DNA from: a virus
Length of the DNA: 49,675 nucleotides
Reading direction: 5' to 3' (one strand)
IMG/VR virus record: IMGVR_UViG_3300021470_000001
Coordinates: 1-49,675 of that record
Below are positions 32,649-42,300 of this stretch, piece after piece. The position numbers and the translations under genes are program-made. Within the stretch, counting starts at the first letter, position 1. The number at the start of each line of letters is the position of its first letter. The notes under the pieces are model-generated. The model made no database searches, was not told the origin of the DNA, and saw only the letters and a program-made list of their open reading frames with translations.

Positions 32649-33293
32649 ATGCCACAAGAAACTAACTTGTGTTTTGACTACAGCACTGGTACAGTGTGTA
32701 AGGGAAGAACAGAGTGTAAGTACAAGCGTGTAAGATATCACAGATCACTTGACACTGCCAGAGTCGAACCAAACACAGGAACATCGACAAGAACGCAAGT
32801 AGTTACATCTATTTTCCCGCAAACAAAGCCAGTATTAACACCTAAGCAGATATATAATTTTAATCCGGGTGCTTATTACAAAACTATAAACGCTCAGGTT
32901 GGTCAGTTGCTTATGAATAACTTTCCTTGGGGGCAAATAGAAAGACCTAGGTCAGCGCCTTATAATTTAGGACAAACTAGAGTTCTAACAGAAAGCAGCA
33001 CTGTTTCCGGTAAGTATGAAGCCGTTTATAGATATGTGCAACTTCCTCCGAACAAGTACGAGTTTAGAGATGCACCTCTAAAAGGTAAAGTTGCATTTAT
33101 GAAATGGTACGATGCCTTTGCATCTGGACAAGACGAGCCTGGGAAAAGGTGGCCTTTAATTTTTAGCCATCTGACACAAAATTGGCAGAATTACACTGAC
33201 CCCGGTAGCAAAGCTGATGACATACTTAAGAAAATGCAGTTGTTGATACAACAGGCATTTTCAGGAATAATAGTACTTAACGCAGCACAATAG
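32649..33293 (+). CDS. Unrecognised virion-block protein with Cys-rich N-terminus, 214 aa
   Basis: Function unknown. Residues 8-31 contain Cys8, Cys17 and Cys23 spaced C-x8-C-x5-C, with His31 behind, close to the CCCH zinc-finger spacing except that the residue three after the last Cys-gap is Arg27 rather than His. The remainder is globular, with aromatic-rich strands (AYYKTINAQVGQLLMNNFPWG) and a helical end (ADDILKKMQLLIQQAF). No membrane segment. It lies between two unrecognised tail genes. Confidence 0.6.
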   Translation: MPQETNLCFDYSTGTVCKGRTECKYKRVRYHRSLDTARVEPNTGTSTRTQVVTSIFPQTKPVLTPKQIYNFNPGAYYKTINAQVGQLLMNNFPWGQIERPRSAPYNLGQTRVLTESSTVSGKYEAVYRYVQLPPNKYEFRDAPLKGKVAFMKWYDAFASGQDEPGKRWPLIFSHLTQNWQNYTDPGSKADDILKKMQLLIQQAFSGIIVLNAAQ

Positions 33294-33301
33294 GAACTAA
33301 A

Positions 33302-33883
33302 ATGGCACAAGTACTAAGAGACAATATAATAACAGGATCTCACGCACTTTATCCATATTTAGTAGCTGAGGTAAAAGTTCAGTATTCCACAAGCACAAAT
33401 AAAGCTGCTGTAAAAGGTGTTGGACCAACAGGCGGAACAACTAGAGTAATAAACTTAAGTGGACCTGTCACAAGAAAATCACTAACCTTTGAATTTGTTA
33501 GGTTAAACGCAGCACCTGACTTACCTTATATTTCTTCAGTGCACATGGACAATGTTGAAGATGTAGTCGAGACAAGCGATATTCAAGTATCAGCACCTAC
33601 ACTACATAGTGATGGGCAATCACAGGTCTACCAAGCAGCAGGTAAAATCGTGTACATATGTCAGACTATTCACGACCCTGGGAACTCTGTTATAAATTTT
33701 CCAATATCTCCTGTGGACGCAAACAGAGAACAGATTGCATCAATAAACCCTAGAGGAGCACAAAACAACAACTCGTTTGATGGAGGTGTTTTTAATGCTA
33801 CTTGGCCTCCAACAGCAGTTGAAGGAGTTCAAACATTAGGAAATAGTTCAACAAGTAACACTTCGGGCGGACCAACTAATTAG
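33302..33883 (+). CDS. Unrecognised virion-block protein, 193 aa
   Basis: The protein is beta-rich (YLVAEVKVQYSTS, KSLTFEFVRLNAAP) with a low-complexity C-terminus full of Asn, Ser, Thr and Gly (LGNSSTSNTSGGPTN), the usual look of an exposed virion component. No domain recognised. A ribosome site is close behind the previous stop (TAGGAACTAAAATG). Confidence 0.55.
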   Translation: MAQVLRDNIITGSHALYPYLVAEVKVQYSTSTNKAAVKGVGPTGGTTRVINLSGPVTRKSLTFEFVRLNAAPDLPYISSVHMDNVEDVVETSDIQVSAPTLHSDGQSQVYQAAGKIVYICQTIHDPGNSVINFPISPVDANREQIASINPRGAQNNNSFDGGVFNATWPPTAVEGVQTLGNSSTSNTSGGPTN

Positions 33884-33893
33884 GAGATAAAAC

Positions 33894-35249
33894 ATGTCTA
33901 TTGATTTTACAGGAACTTATGGTATATTTACTAAATTAGGATTATTGGGAGGTTTTTTATCTAAAATTAACCAATTCCAAAAAGATCTTATAACAGTGAA
34001 GTCTCCTGAATTTATAACTAAATTCACAGGTAATGCTAAGACAAAGGTTATATTAGGTTACATACCTGAGATAGACTTACAGATTGAAAGTGTAAGTAAT
34101 ATTACACCTAACTTATTAGTAGGGGTTGCCGCTGATATTGTCATAGATAGCGTCAGGTCAGACGACCCTATCATACCTGAAGATTTAAGCTTGTGCCTAG
34201 CAGAGCTTGTAAATCAGATGGAAGAAAATAACATAAGGGTTAGACAAGTGACAAACACAATAACAACATCACAAAGTACGCCTGCAAAGAGTGTTGTTTT
34301 AATTGCACCTGTTAATGAAAGAGGTTTAGAGAATCAATTTATACTTGCTGAGACACTTCGATTAGAAGTAAGCTCGGATTCCTACACAGGTGGTGCAGCA
34401 GCAGGTAATGAAGCATTTACAATCTCTACAGCAAACACTGCAAGTAGCATTTATAATTACGACTACCCGGCTGGAAGCGGCGCATCTGATACATTTAATA
34501 GAGTTAATGTAACAGCCTCACTTGAGCAAGGTAATTTAGTAACTAACGGTACATTTCTAATTGCTAGCACAACTACGCCTACGGCACCTGAAAGTTGGGA
34601 GGCTATATCACCTCACGGTGTTGCAGGTGTTAATTGGGCTACATCTGTTGACGGTCTAAAGCTAACGGGTAACGCAACATCTAGTGTGAGGCTTCGTCAG
34701 GATGTAAGCACATCCGTGACAGGTAGAACTGTGTATGGGTTTCACTTCAGGGTTAAGGCACCTGTTGCCTTAACCACAGGTAATCTAACTATAGATTTAA
34801 TTGACGAGTCTGGAACAATACTAACATCAGACACAAATACAATGTTGGCTTACTCGGTTAGTCTTAACGAAGTTGGAACAAGCTTTACTGAGCACACCGG
34901 ATACTTTGTAACAGGAACAAAAACACCCTCTGTTGTATACTTAAGAATAATGAGCACTGCCGAATCAACAAAAATTTTATATGTAGATAGGCTAGCACTT
35001 ACACAAATGCAAGAGATGTACAGTGGTGGGCCTTATGTTGCTGTTTTTGGAGTGTCTACAAATCCTCTATCACAAGGTGAGAGAATATCTGTAAACATCA
35101 CAAAAGCACTAAAGGATGGAACAGGAACTATACCGTACACTAACAACACTTTTCAGATGTTGTTTAACAGGTTATTTGCAACAGGCGTTGGCGGGTTTAC
35201 ACTTCCTTTCAGCAGCACACCTAATGTGGCAGATACACTAATTAACTAA
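33894..35249 (+). CDS. Tail/baseplate protein with carbohydrate-binding-like domain, 451 aa
   Basis: Residues about 1-190 are an unrecognised structural part. From about residue 210 a jelly-roll pattern follows: GNLVTNGTF, PESWEAISPHG, SVRLRQDV, YGFHFRVKAP, ILYVDRLALT (to about 370), as in CBM4/9-type and galactose-binding-like modules that bind sugars. The last 80 residues return to a structural style. It may contact host glycans near the tail tip. GGAG precedes the ATG. Confidence 0.55.
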   Translation: MSIDFTGTYGIFTKLGLLGGFLSKINQFQKDLITVKSPEFITKFTGNAKTKVILGYIPEIDLQIESVSNITPNLLVGVAADIVIDSVRSDDPIIPEDLSLCLAELVNQMEENNIRVRQVTNTITTSQSTPAKSVVLIAPVNERGLENQFILAETLRLEVSSDSYTGGAAAGNEAFTISTANTASSIYNYDYPAGSGASDTFNRVNVTASLEQGNLVTNGTFLIASTTTPTAPESWEAISPHGVAGVNWATSVDGLKLTGNATSSVRLRQDVSTSVTGRTVYGFHFRVKAPVALTTGNLTIDLIDESGTILTSDTNTMLAYSVSLNEVGTSFTEHTGYFVTGTKTPSVVYLRIMSTAESTKILYVDRLALTQMQEMYSGGPYVAVFGVSTNPLSQGERISVNITKALKDGTGTIPYTNNTFQMLFNRLFATGVGGFTLPFSSTPNVADTLIN

Positions 35250-35250
35250 A

Positions 35251-38010
35251 ATGAGCAGCGAACAATTTACATTTGCGGGTGTTCCACTGATAGTGCCTAG
35301 TGCACAGATACTATCATTTGTGGAAGACCACACGCAGTTTAAGCCGGAAAACTATTTTAGAATACCTAACAACGGTAAGTTGGACGGTCAGGATATTTAT
35401 TTTGACGACTACGACAGAGATCCTTACAAACACATGAAATTAGGTTCTCTCTATTGGCCTACGGGTGCGTCTAATTTTGCAGCAGGGTTCTTTTTAGTAA
35501 CATCTTCAGACTTAGAAAAACTACCTGAATACGACACATTAGGATTTACAGACACTTTAGATACTAAAGGAGGTCTAAGGTCAACTATAAGCAAAGACGG
35601 TTACAAGGCTGGAAAGCTTGTAATGCAAAATACAGACATACCGTTTTCTGCTAAAATGTACATGCTTCCGCCTAGGCCTTTAATTCAAATTGTTACACCA
35701 GCTTACAATGACAATGTACAACTTCGTGGGAAGATACCAATGAGCCATTTAGAGGCTCTGTGGGTTCTTCCTTTAGTAGATGAGAGGTATTGGTGGTGGT
35801 GGCACACATCTGGGGAGATGTCGTTAAAAACCTGCACAAGCTGGCAGGGATTATTTGTGTCTTTATTTAAAAATATGGGCTACGACTTACATCAATTGTT
35901 AATATCAGAAATACCGTCTAAATATTTATACCCAAATAAAGTGTTTAGAAGCCAATATAGTAGCTTAAAAGTTCCTCTTCTATTAGATACAATTGCACAC
36001 TCTTGTAACTCTAGAATTATTAGCAAGTTTAACGGACAGATTCTTGTAGAGCATGTCAGAGATGGTTACAACCTAGACAGCTACACATCAATCACACCTG
36101 CTGGCGTAGCAGCAGGTGGATACATGTCCTTACACTCAACAGTAAAAGAAAATTACGAAAAACAATTTCCAGCGTCATCACCACTAAACAAATCAAGTAC
36201 GGCGGCAGATAAACTTGTAAATGTTATAAGAGACACACCTGGAGTTATACCAGCGGTAACTACATTTATAGTTAACAACAAAAAAATACACATTGATGTA
36301 ATTGGAAAGAGTGAAACTAGTGAGGACTATGCAAAAAGAGATGCTGATGTTTGGCCTCTAAGCGATAACGGTTACGACACACTTAATACACAAAGTATTG
36401 AAACTATTGCAACTGACGGAAACTTAGATTCAATTACACAAGGCGTGCTTGGTTATTTTACTAGCACAGAAGGAGACACTGTATCTCCGTCTATACCAAG
36501 TTACCAAATTAAGGGAAGAGGATCGGTAGTTACAGATGTGCCTTACAAGGATGGTGACTTCTTACTTGACACTAGAACAGGCACAAGGTACGGGCCTAGA
36601 GTGTCAGGGTCTTGGGGAGATGGTGTAAACGGTGTTTCTGTACTAAGTAAATACTTTAGAATAAACGCATCAAGCTACAAAACAAATGTAAAACAGTGCC
36701 CTGTGGAATCACAAAAGCCTGCTAACAAAACAGACAAAGAATTTAACGACAACCAATTAAAGGAATACGCACAAACCTACGCAGGTGATTGGGCTTTATT
36801 CCAACTTGCTGACACAGACATTACTCTAAACGGGTGCGTACCTGTACAACAGACATCTCTAATAGGACACATAGAATTTAATATTACTGAGGGCGGATCT
36901 TTTACAAGGGTTGTTCGGCCGCCGTACAACGACACAGTGCAAGATTTGTACATTGAGTCCTACCTAGGGGATGAGTCAGGTTGTGACGCAGATACCTACG
37001 CATGTGGTCAGTGCAAGGGTATGCAGGCTGGTAGCGTCACTACTCAACTTTACGGTTTCGGTAATTCTAGCATGTTCTTACCTTACAGCCCTGTGCAGGT
37101 AAAAAACTCCACACTGCCTGTTGGTGCAGATCCTTTGTTATATACAAACTACCACAAGCCACCTTATGTAGTTAAATTCTGCTTGGGTTCTTCCGTAGGT
37201 AATGTTGCACTTGATTACCACTTCCAAACACAGGCAATGGTCAGCGTGTATTGGAATGGTAGCAAGGTAACATCACGCCAAATTAACGGTGCAAAATCTT
37301 TTACCTGCCAAGGCTGTGCACAATGTTGGGGAAGACTCACATTTGCAAAAACTGCAAAAAGCCCTGCATACGCTACGGTGATAATTGAGAGAGTTAATGA
37401 GTACGATAATGACGCACAGTTATTACAGAATCAAAATTGGTACATGAACATGAGGTGTGTGGATTCACAACCCTACCCAGCACCCAGAGCAATTGCGTGC
37501 GATCAAAAGCTAGACGAGGTTGGCGGAATATTTACTTTAGGAATGTTTACTAGCATTCCAATTAACATACCATCCAGCAGTAACGGTATAATACCAAACA
37601 CATCCGTGTGCGTAGCGGATGCAGCGGAATCAGACTTTCAGTGCGGTGGGGTAAACTGCACAATACCTGCAAACCTTGTAATGTCGTTTGAAAATCCTCC
37701 AGATTCTTGCAAGTACTTAAAAGACACTGTTATCCCATTACAGCAATCTGTATTTGACGGTGGTTGGGCTGGAATACATGATCAGTTTGGACCACTAAAA
37801 GATATAGTGCAGGCAAAGCTAAGATTAGTAGGTAACACCGGATTTGATTTAACTATTAAAGATATAGTTAATGTATCTAAAACACCAGTGCAGCTAACTT
37901 CAGGAACTACATGTATTTGCTCACCTTTTAAATTAGAATTTGCAGCAGGTATTCTGACTCCTTTTTCTTGCGTAGGAACAACCACAAAAGTAATAATTAA
38001 AGAGGCTTAA
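35251..38010 (+). CDS. Large Cys-rich tail/baseplate protein, 919 aa
   Basis: No family recognised for the body. The N-terminal third has many aromatic residues, including four Trp in a row (YWWWWH, near residue 180). Around residue 435-460 it has one copy of the DGDFLLDTRTGTRYGPR module that is repeated in the adhesin gene downstream. The C-terminal half holds about 18 Cys, with CGQC, CQGC and CAQC clusters, unusual for a phage tail protein and suggestive of disulfides or metal. Probably a baseplate or tail-tip component bearing the fibres encoded next. Confidence 0.6.
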   Translation: MSSEQFTFAGVPLIVPSAQILSFVEDHTQFKPENYFRIPNNGKLDGQDIYFDDYDRDPYKHMKLGSLYWPTGASNFAAGFFLVTSSDLEKLPEYDTLGFTDTLDTKGGLRSTISKDGYKAGKLVMQNTDIPFSAKMYMLPPRPLIQIVTPAYNDNVQLRGKIPMSHLEALWVLPLVDERYWWWWHTSGEMSLKTCTSWQGLFVSLFKNMGYDLHQLLISEIPSKYLYPNKVFRSQYSSLKVPLLLDTIAHSCNSRIISKFNGQILVEHVRDGYNLDSYTSITPAGVAAGGYMSLHSTVKENYEKQFPASSPLNKSSTAADKLVNVIRDTPGVIPAVTTFIVNNKKIHIDVIGKSETSEDYAKRDADVWPLSDNGYDTLNTQSIETIATDGNLDSITQGVLGYFTSTEGDTVSPSIPSYQIKGRGSVVTDVPYKDGDFLLDTRTGTRYGPRVSGSWGDGVNGVSVLSKYFRINASSYKTNVKQCPVESQKPANKTDKEFNDNQLKEYAQTYAGDWALFQLADTDITLNGCVPVQQTSLIGHIEFNITEGGSFTRVVRPPYNDTVQDLYIESYLGDESGCDADTYACGQCKGMQAGSVTTQLYGFGNSSMFLPYSPVQVKNSTLPVGADPLLYTNYHKPPYVVKFCLGSSVGNVALDYHFQTQAMVSVYWNGSKVTSRQINGAKSFTCQGCAQCWGRLTFAKTAKSPAYATVIIERVNEYDNDAQLLQNQNWYMNMRCVDSQPYPAPRAIACDQKLDEVGGIFTLGMFTSIPINIPSSSNGIIPNTSVCVADAAESDFQCGGVNCTIPANLVMSFENPPDSCKYLKDTVIPLQQSVFDGGWAGIHDQFGPLKDIVQAKLRLVGNTGFDLTIKDIVNVSKTPVQLTSGTTCICSPFKLEFAAGILTPFSCVGTTTKVIIKEA

Positions 38011-38011
38011 T

Positions 38012-41000
38012 ATGCTAATTCAATTTAAGAACGGGCCTAAGGCAGCAATTCAGACACAGTCTTTCCTGACAGGTGAGCCAGCGTTTGCAAACGACACACA
38101 AGAGCTTTTTGTAGGTGATGGGTTTACGCTAGGTGGTATTAACATATCCTCACTAGGGGGATCTGCTACTTATATAATTCAAGATGCGGAACCACCTGCA
38201 CCAGCTAACCCTACTACGGCAAAATCGTTCTGGTATGACACATCCGATAGCTTTCTGTACATTTGGAAATATGCAGGTGGTGTAGGTGCGTGGACTAGAG
38301 TTTTAGCCTCCGGTCCGACAGGCCCAGCGGGTGCAACTGGCGCAATAGGCTCAATAGGGGCACAAGGAATTCAAGGTATTCAGGGAGTCCGTGGGGCTAC
38401 CTTTCTGTCAGGCACAACAGGCCCAATTTCAACAACTACCGCAATAGATGGGGATTACTTCCTTAATACAACAACACGCCTGTTATACGGCCCCAGGGTC
38501 ACTACAAGCGGTGTTGCCAGTTGGGGTGGTGCAATAGATCTTAAAGGGGAAACAGGAGCACAGGGTATTCAGGGTGTGGCTGGTGCAGTTGGTGCGGTTG
38601 GTCCAGACGGCACTAAAATTTTCTACGGTAACGAGGTACCTACATCCACCTTCCCAAGCTCTACAGAGCGTAGGGAGGGGGATTTCTACATAGATCTAGT
38701 CGCAGGTAGGTTGTACGGTGGGTACACTAATTCACAAGGTTGGGGTGCAGGTGTATCACTTCTAGGTCCAGCGGGTTCTGCGGGTGCACAAGGTTCAAAA
38801 GGGGATGCAGGTACCGCTGGTTTAGTATGGCGTGGTGTGTGGGCATCTGGAAGCACCTACCCAGAAAAGTCTGTAGTTCAATTTTCAGGTAGCAGTTATG
38901 TGTCTCTGAAGACAACCACCAACAACCCTACAATTGTAACTGATTGGGATTTAGTTGCATCTAAGGGTGGCTCGACAAGTGCAACCGCAGTTATATACGC
39001 CACATCTCCAATTGTCTGGGATGAACCTACTACAACACTTAGCTTTAATGTTCCAAATGCAGCAACAGGTAATGTTCTAAAATATGACGGTACATCGTGG
39101 GTAGCAGGTACCAGCGTAGCAGCTAAGTCTATCTACTCTGGGGCAGGTGCACCAGCCTCTGAAACAGGCACGGATGGCGACTTTTATATGCAGATGGCCG
39201 GAACAGGTGCACCAAAATTATTTGGGCCTAAATCGGGCACAGATTGGGGATCTGGTGTGTCTCTAATTGGGGCTAACGGAACTAACGGTCAAAATGGTAT
39301 AGCTGGGCCTGCTGGTGATGACGGCGCCGCAGGTATGGAGTGGAACGGTGAGTGGGATGCTACTGTAAACTACTCTATGGGTGCTGTGGTAGAGTACTTG
39401 GGATCACTGTATATTTGCGAGGTTGACAACACATTAAACATCACACCTAACACCACATTTAATTGGGATCTTCTAGTAGCTAAGGGTGCACAAGGTGAGA
39501 CAGCAAACATTGTAGGCACACTGCCTATCACCATGACTTCTGAGACAACAGGTGTTTATCCCAACGAGTCAACCACACTTACAGTTTCTCTAGCGGACGG
39601 AACAACCACAGGTGATGTACTAACCTGGAACAGTGTATCTAAGACATGGTCAAGCAAACAACCTAATGAGCTTTTAAATGGTTTAGCTGATGTAACAATC
39701 ACAAGCGCAAAGTCTGGGGAAGTGTTAAAATATTCAGGTACGGAGTGGGTGAATGGTGAAATTACATTAGACTCACTTTCAGATGTAACTACTACAACAC
39801 CTATTAGCGGACAAACATTATCTTATAATGGAACTATTTGGGAAAATGCAGATACTGTAAGCGAGATAAACACTACGCTACCCTTAGAATGGGATTCTAA
39901 AACATCTACAATAAGCATAACATCTGGAACAAGTAACGATCAAGCTTTGCTGTGGAACAAAACTTCAAAACTTTGGGAAGTTAAAACACTACCTGCCGCT
40001 GACATCACAGCAAATACGCCACTGTTTTGGAATTCAACGAATAAAATTCTTTCATTTGGAGTTGACGCACAGTCTGGGAATGTGCTCATGTACGATGGTG
40101 TTGCATGGGTTGCAAGTACACCATACGACCACTCAAGGCCTACCATACTTTGGGGTGACGGTGTACCACCTCAGGGTATGGGGCACAGCGGTGATTTTTA
40201 TATTGATACTACCGGGCATTATCTGTACGGACCAAAATGTTCAGGATGTCTAAACAACAAGTGGACATCTATTCAAGAACCTGTCAACTTAGTTGGTCCA
40301 ACAGGTGCAATTGGTTTAACAGGTGCACAAGGTGTTCAGGGAATTCAGGGTTTAATAGGATCACAAGGTCCACAAGGCAATTCAACACAAAACCTTATCC
40401 GAAAAGTAGACCACTCTGGCGATCCTAGCACGATGCCACCGTACACCAACTACAACTACATTGGTAACAACGGTGACTTCCTAATAGTCAACGGTGCGAC
40501 AACCATACGCTGGTACGGTCCTAAAGCAGCAGGTGTTTGGCCTACACCTTACATTGAATTAAAAGGCACAGAAGGTCCACAAGGGGTACAAGGTATTCAG
40601 GGAATTGCAGGCCCTCAATCTGGTCAGATAATCCACAGTGCAACAGTAGCCTCAAACGCATCTATACCACCTGACCCTAGTGCAACATTAGGTGATGTTG
40701 GCGACTTCCACATTACAGAACTTAATACCACCACAGGCGAGTATATTGGTAGTTATTTGTTTGGTCCAAAGACATCAGATGGAACAGATCCGTGGGGAAC
40801 ACCTAGAAACCTGAGAGGGCCAACAGGCTCGACAGGTGGCACAGGTGCACAAGGTCCAGCAGGCACAACCCCTAACCCAGCTTTATCGGACATAGATGGT
40901 GGTTTGTTTAACACAGGCACAACAGAAAATCCAACACTTGCAATAAAGACCGTTAGCGGAACAGGTTTAGTGTTAAAGAACATTGGAACAGCCACACACC

Positions 41001-41119
41001 CACACCTGTCACTAGATTTGGCTTCACTAGGTGTGTTTTATTTAAACAGTTTGAACCAAATAAGCCTAAGGCCTATCTCTAACAACGCATCTCAAAGAAG
41101 GAGCTTTTTTGGAATATGA
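38012..41119 (+). CDS. Collagen-like tail fibre with GDFY/LYGPK repeats, 1035 aa
   Basis: The first 45 residues (QFKNG..AAIQTQSFLTGEPAFANDTQELFVGDG) match the virion-attachment start common to many phage adhesins. Gly-X-Y collagen-like runs follow (e.g. residues 101-129, and others at about 190, 260, 770, 860 and 940). Between them are six copies of a GDFY....LYGPK...W....L.GP.G module and four copies of a module ending G..L.Y/W.....W. A trimeric, elongated fibre is expected. The C-terminal 30 residues carry no chaperone motif I know. Stop overlaps the next start (ATGA). Confidence 0.8.
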   Translation: MLIQFKNGPKAAIQTQSFLTGEPAFANDTQELFVGDGFTLGGINISSLGGSATYIIQDAEPPAPANPTTAKSFWYDTSDSFLYIWKYAGGVGAWTRVLASGPTGPAGATGAIGSIGAQGIQGIQGVRGATFLSGTTGPISTTTAIDGDYFLNTTTRLLYGPRVTTSGVASWGGAIDLKGETGAQGIQGVAGAVGAVGPDGTKIFYGNEVPTSTFPSSTERREGDFYIDLVAGRLYGGYTNSQGWGAGVSLLGPAGSAGAQGSKGDAGTAGLVWRGVWASGSTYPEKSVVQFSGSSYVSLKTTTNNPTIVTDWDLVASKGGSTSATAVIYATSPIVWDEPTTTLSFNVPNAATGNVLKYDGTSWVAGTSVAAKSIYSGAGAPASETGTDGDFYMQMAGTGAPKLFGPKSGTDWGSGVSLIGANGTNGQNGIAGPAGDDGAAGMEWNGEWDATVNYSMGAVVEYLGSLYICEVDNTLNITPNTTFNWDLLVAKGAQGETANIVGTLPITMTSETTGVYPNESTTLTVSLADGTTTGDVLTWNSVSKTWSSKQPNELLNGLADVTITSAKSGEVLKYSGTEWVNGEITLDSLSDVTTTTPISGQTLSYNGTIWENADTVSEINTTLPLEWDSKTSTISITSGTSNDQALLWNKTSKLWEVKTLPAADITANTPLFWNSTNKILSFGVDAQSGNVLMYDGVAWVASTPYDHSRPTILWGDGVPPQGMGHSGDFYIDTTGHYLYGPKCSGCLNNKWTSIQEPVNLVGPTGAIGLTGAQGVQGIQGLIGSQGPQGNSTQNLIRKVDHSGDPSTMPPYTNYNYIGNNGDFLIVNGATTIRWYGPKAAGVWPTPYIELKGTEGPQGVQGIQGIAGPQSGQIIHSATVASNASIPPDPSATLGDVGDFHITELNTTTGEYIGSYLFGPKTSDGTDPWGTPRNLRGPTGSTGGTGAQGPAGTTPNPALSDIDGGLFNTGTTENPTLAIKTVSGTGLVLKNIGTATHPHLSLDLASLGVFYLNSLNQISLRPISNNASQRRSFFGI

Positions 41120-42300
41120 AAACATTAATACTTAGCTACAAGTCCAGACTGTATGTTCAATCCCAAGGTGTTGCGTGCAATGTCACGGCTAGCACTCACT
41201 TAATGGAATTTGTAAAAGACTCTAACTTGTATCCAGGGCCTGGTGGTGAAGAGAACTACGAGCGTGTTTTCTATAGCCACCCACAGCAGAACAATGTAAA
41301 CACCCTAGTGGATAACACCTCAGAAGGCACAAGGGTGGTGCGAGAAATCTACTTGTACAACAACGCAATAGACGCTCAAGTTTACAGCATTAGAATTCGC
41401 ACCTATTTAGATATTACATTATTAGCTGGTGAAGGGGCTGGTCAGAAAGACCACCCCGACAACTACACAGACACATGTTTAATAGACATTACAATACCAT
41501 CTGAGAAAGTGTGGAGATTCTCAGAAGCGTTTCTACTTAGCTACCCGTCTGTAATTGTGTTAGACAATGGGAACATGGACGAGATATCCATAGTAACAGC
41601 ACCAACTGGCGTACAGACTCTAAACAGTTCGGACAAGATCCATGTTACCATGTCGCACGGTATCACAGGCCAGACCACTTGGGGAATTACAGAGACACTA
41701 ACTCAGAAAGTTATTGCGGGTACAGCTAATACATCACTGTACAAGCTGCCATACTCCGCTTCACCAACTGCAACGGTGATTAAGCAGATCTGTGTGTATA
41801 ACTCTAGTGGTAAAACCATCCATGTGAAGGTGGGTTTTGGTCCAGCCACATCGAGCAATCTGCAAGGGTACATCTACGATGGTGAAATTGCACCAAACGG
41901 TAGCTGGTGGAGTGACGGCAGCACCTACCAGAACATAGAAGACTACACAGGTGGCTCTGGTGGTTCTGGCGGTTCTCTAACATTAAACCCAGTACTACCA
42001 CTGTCGTACACACCCTCAGGACATGTTTTAAGGATTGCACAGGCTGGTGCACAAGACAGGCAGGTTCTAGGCTGGGATGCAACCGCACTAGAATGGCGAC
42101 CACAGGACAACTTAGAAGTGTTGACACCTGTTTACCCGCTAGAGTACAATATGAGCACCTTGGAACTCTTAATAGGGCGTAAAGGTGCTTCTGACGGACA
42201 AACACTAACTTGGAGCACTGCAAATAACAGATGGCAGCCCGGTGCTTCTTCTGGTAGTGGTGCACTGGCTGGTTTAGAGATTGATGGGGGGTCTTATTAA
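41116..42300 (+). CDS. Tail fibre-associated adhesin, 394 aa
   Basis: The first ~275 residues are beta-rich and unrecognised (YLYNNAIDAQVYSIRIRTYLDIT and KQICVYNSSGKTIHVKVGFGPA could be a receptor-binding barrel pair). After a Gly/Ser linker (GGSGGSGGS) come two copies of the module LPLSY....LRI..AGA.DRQVLGWD....W.P and YPLEY....L.I.RKGASDGQTLTWS....W.P, also present in the fibre upstream. It starts in a four-base overlap with that fibre gene, so both likely form one adhesive device. Confidence 0.6.
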   Translation: MKTLILSYKSRLYVQSQGVACNVTASTHLMEFVKDSNLYPGPGGEENYERVFYSHPQQNNVNTLVDNTSEGTRVVREIYLYNNAIDAQVYSIRIRTYLDITLLAGEGAGQKDHPDNYTDTCLIDITIPSEKVWRFSEAFLLSYPSVIVLDNGNMDEISIVTAPTGVQTLNSSDKIHVTMSHGITGQTTWGITETLTQKVIAGTANTSLYKLPYSASPTATVIKQICVYNSSGKTIHVKVGFGPATSSNLQGYIYDGEIAPNGSWWSDGSTYQNIEDYTGGSGGSGGSLTLNPVLPLSYTPSGHVLRIAQAGAQDRQVLGWDATALEWRPQDNLEVLTPVYPLEYNMSTLELLIGRKGASDGQTLTWSTANNRWQPGASSGSGALAGLEIDGGSY

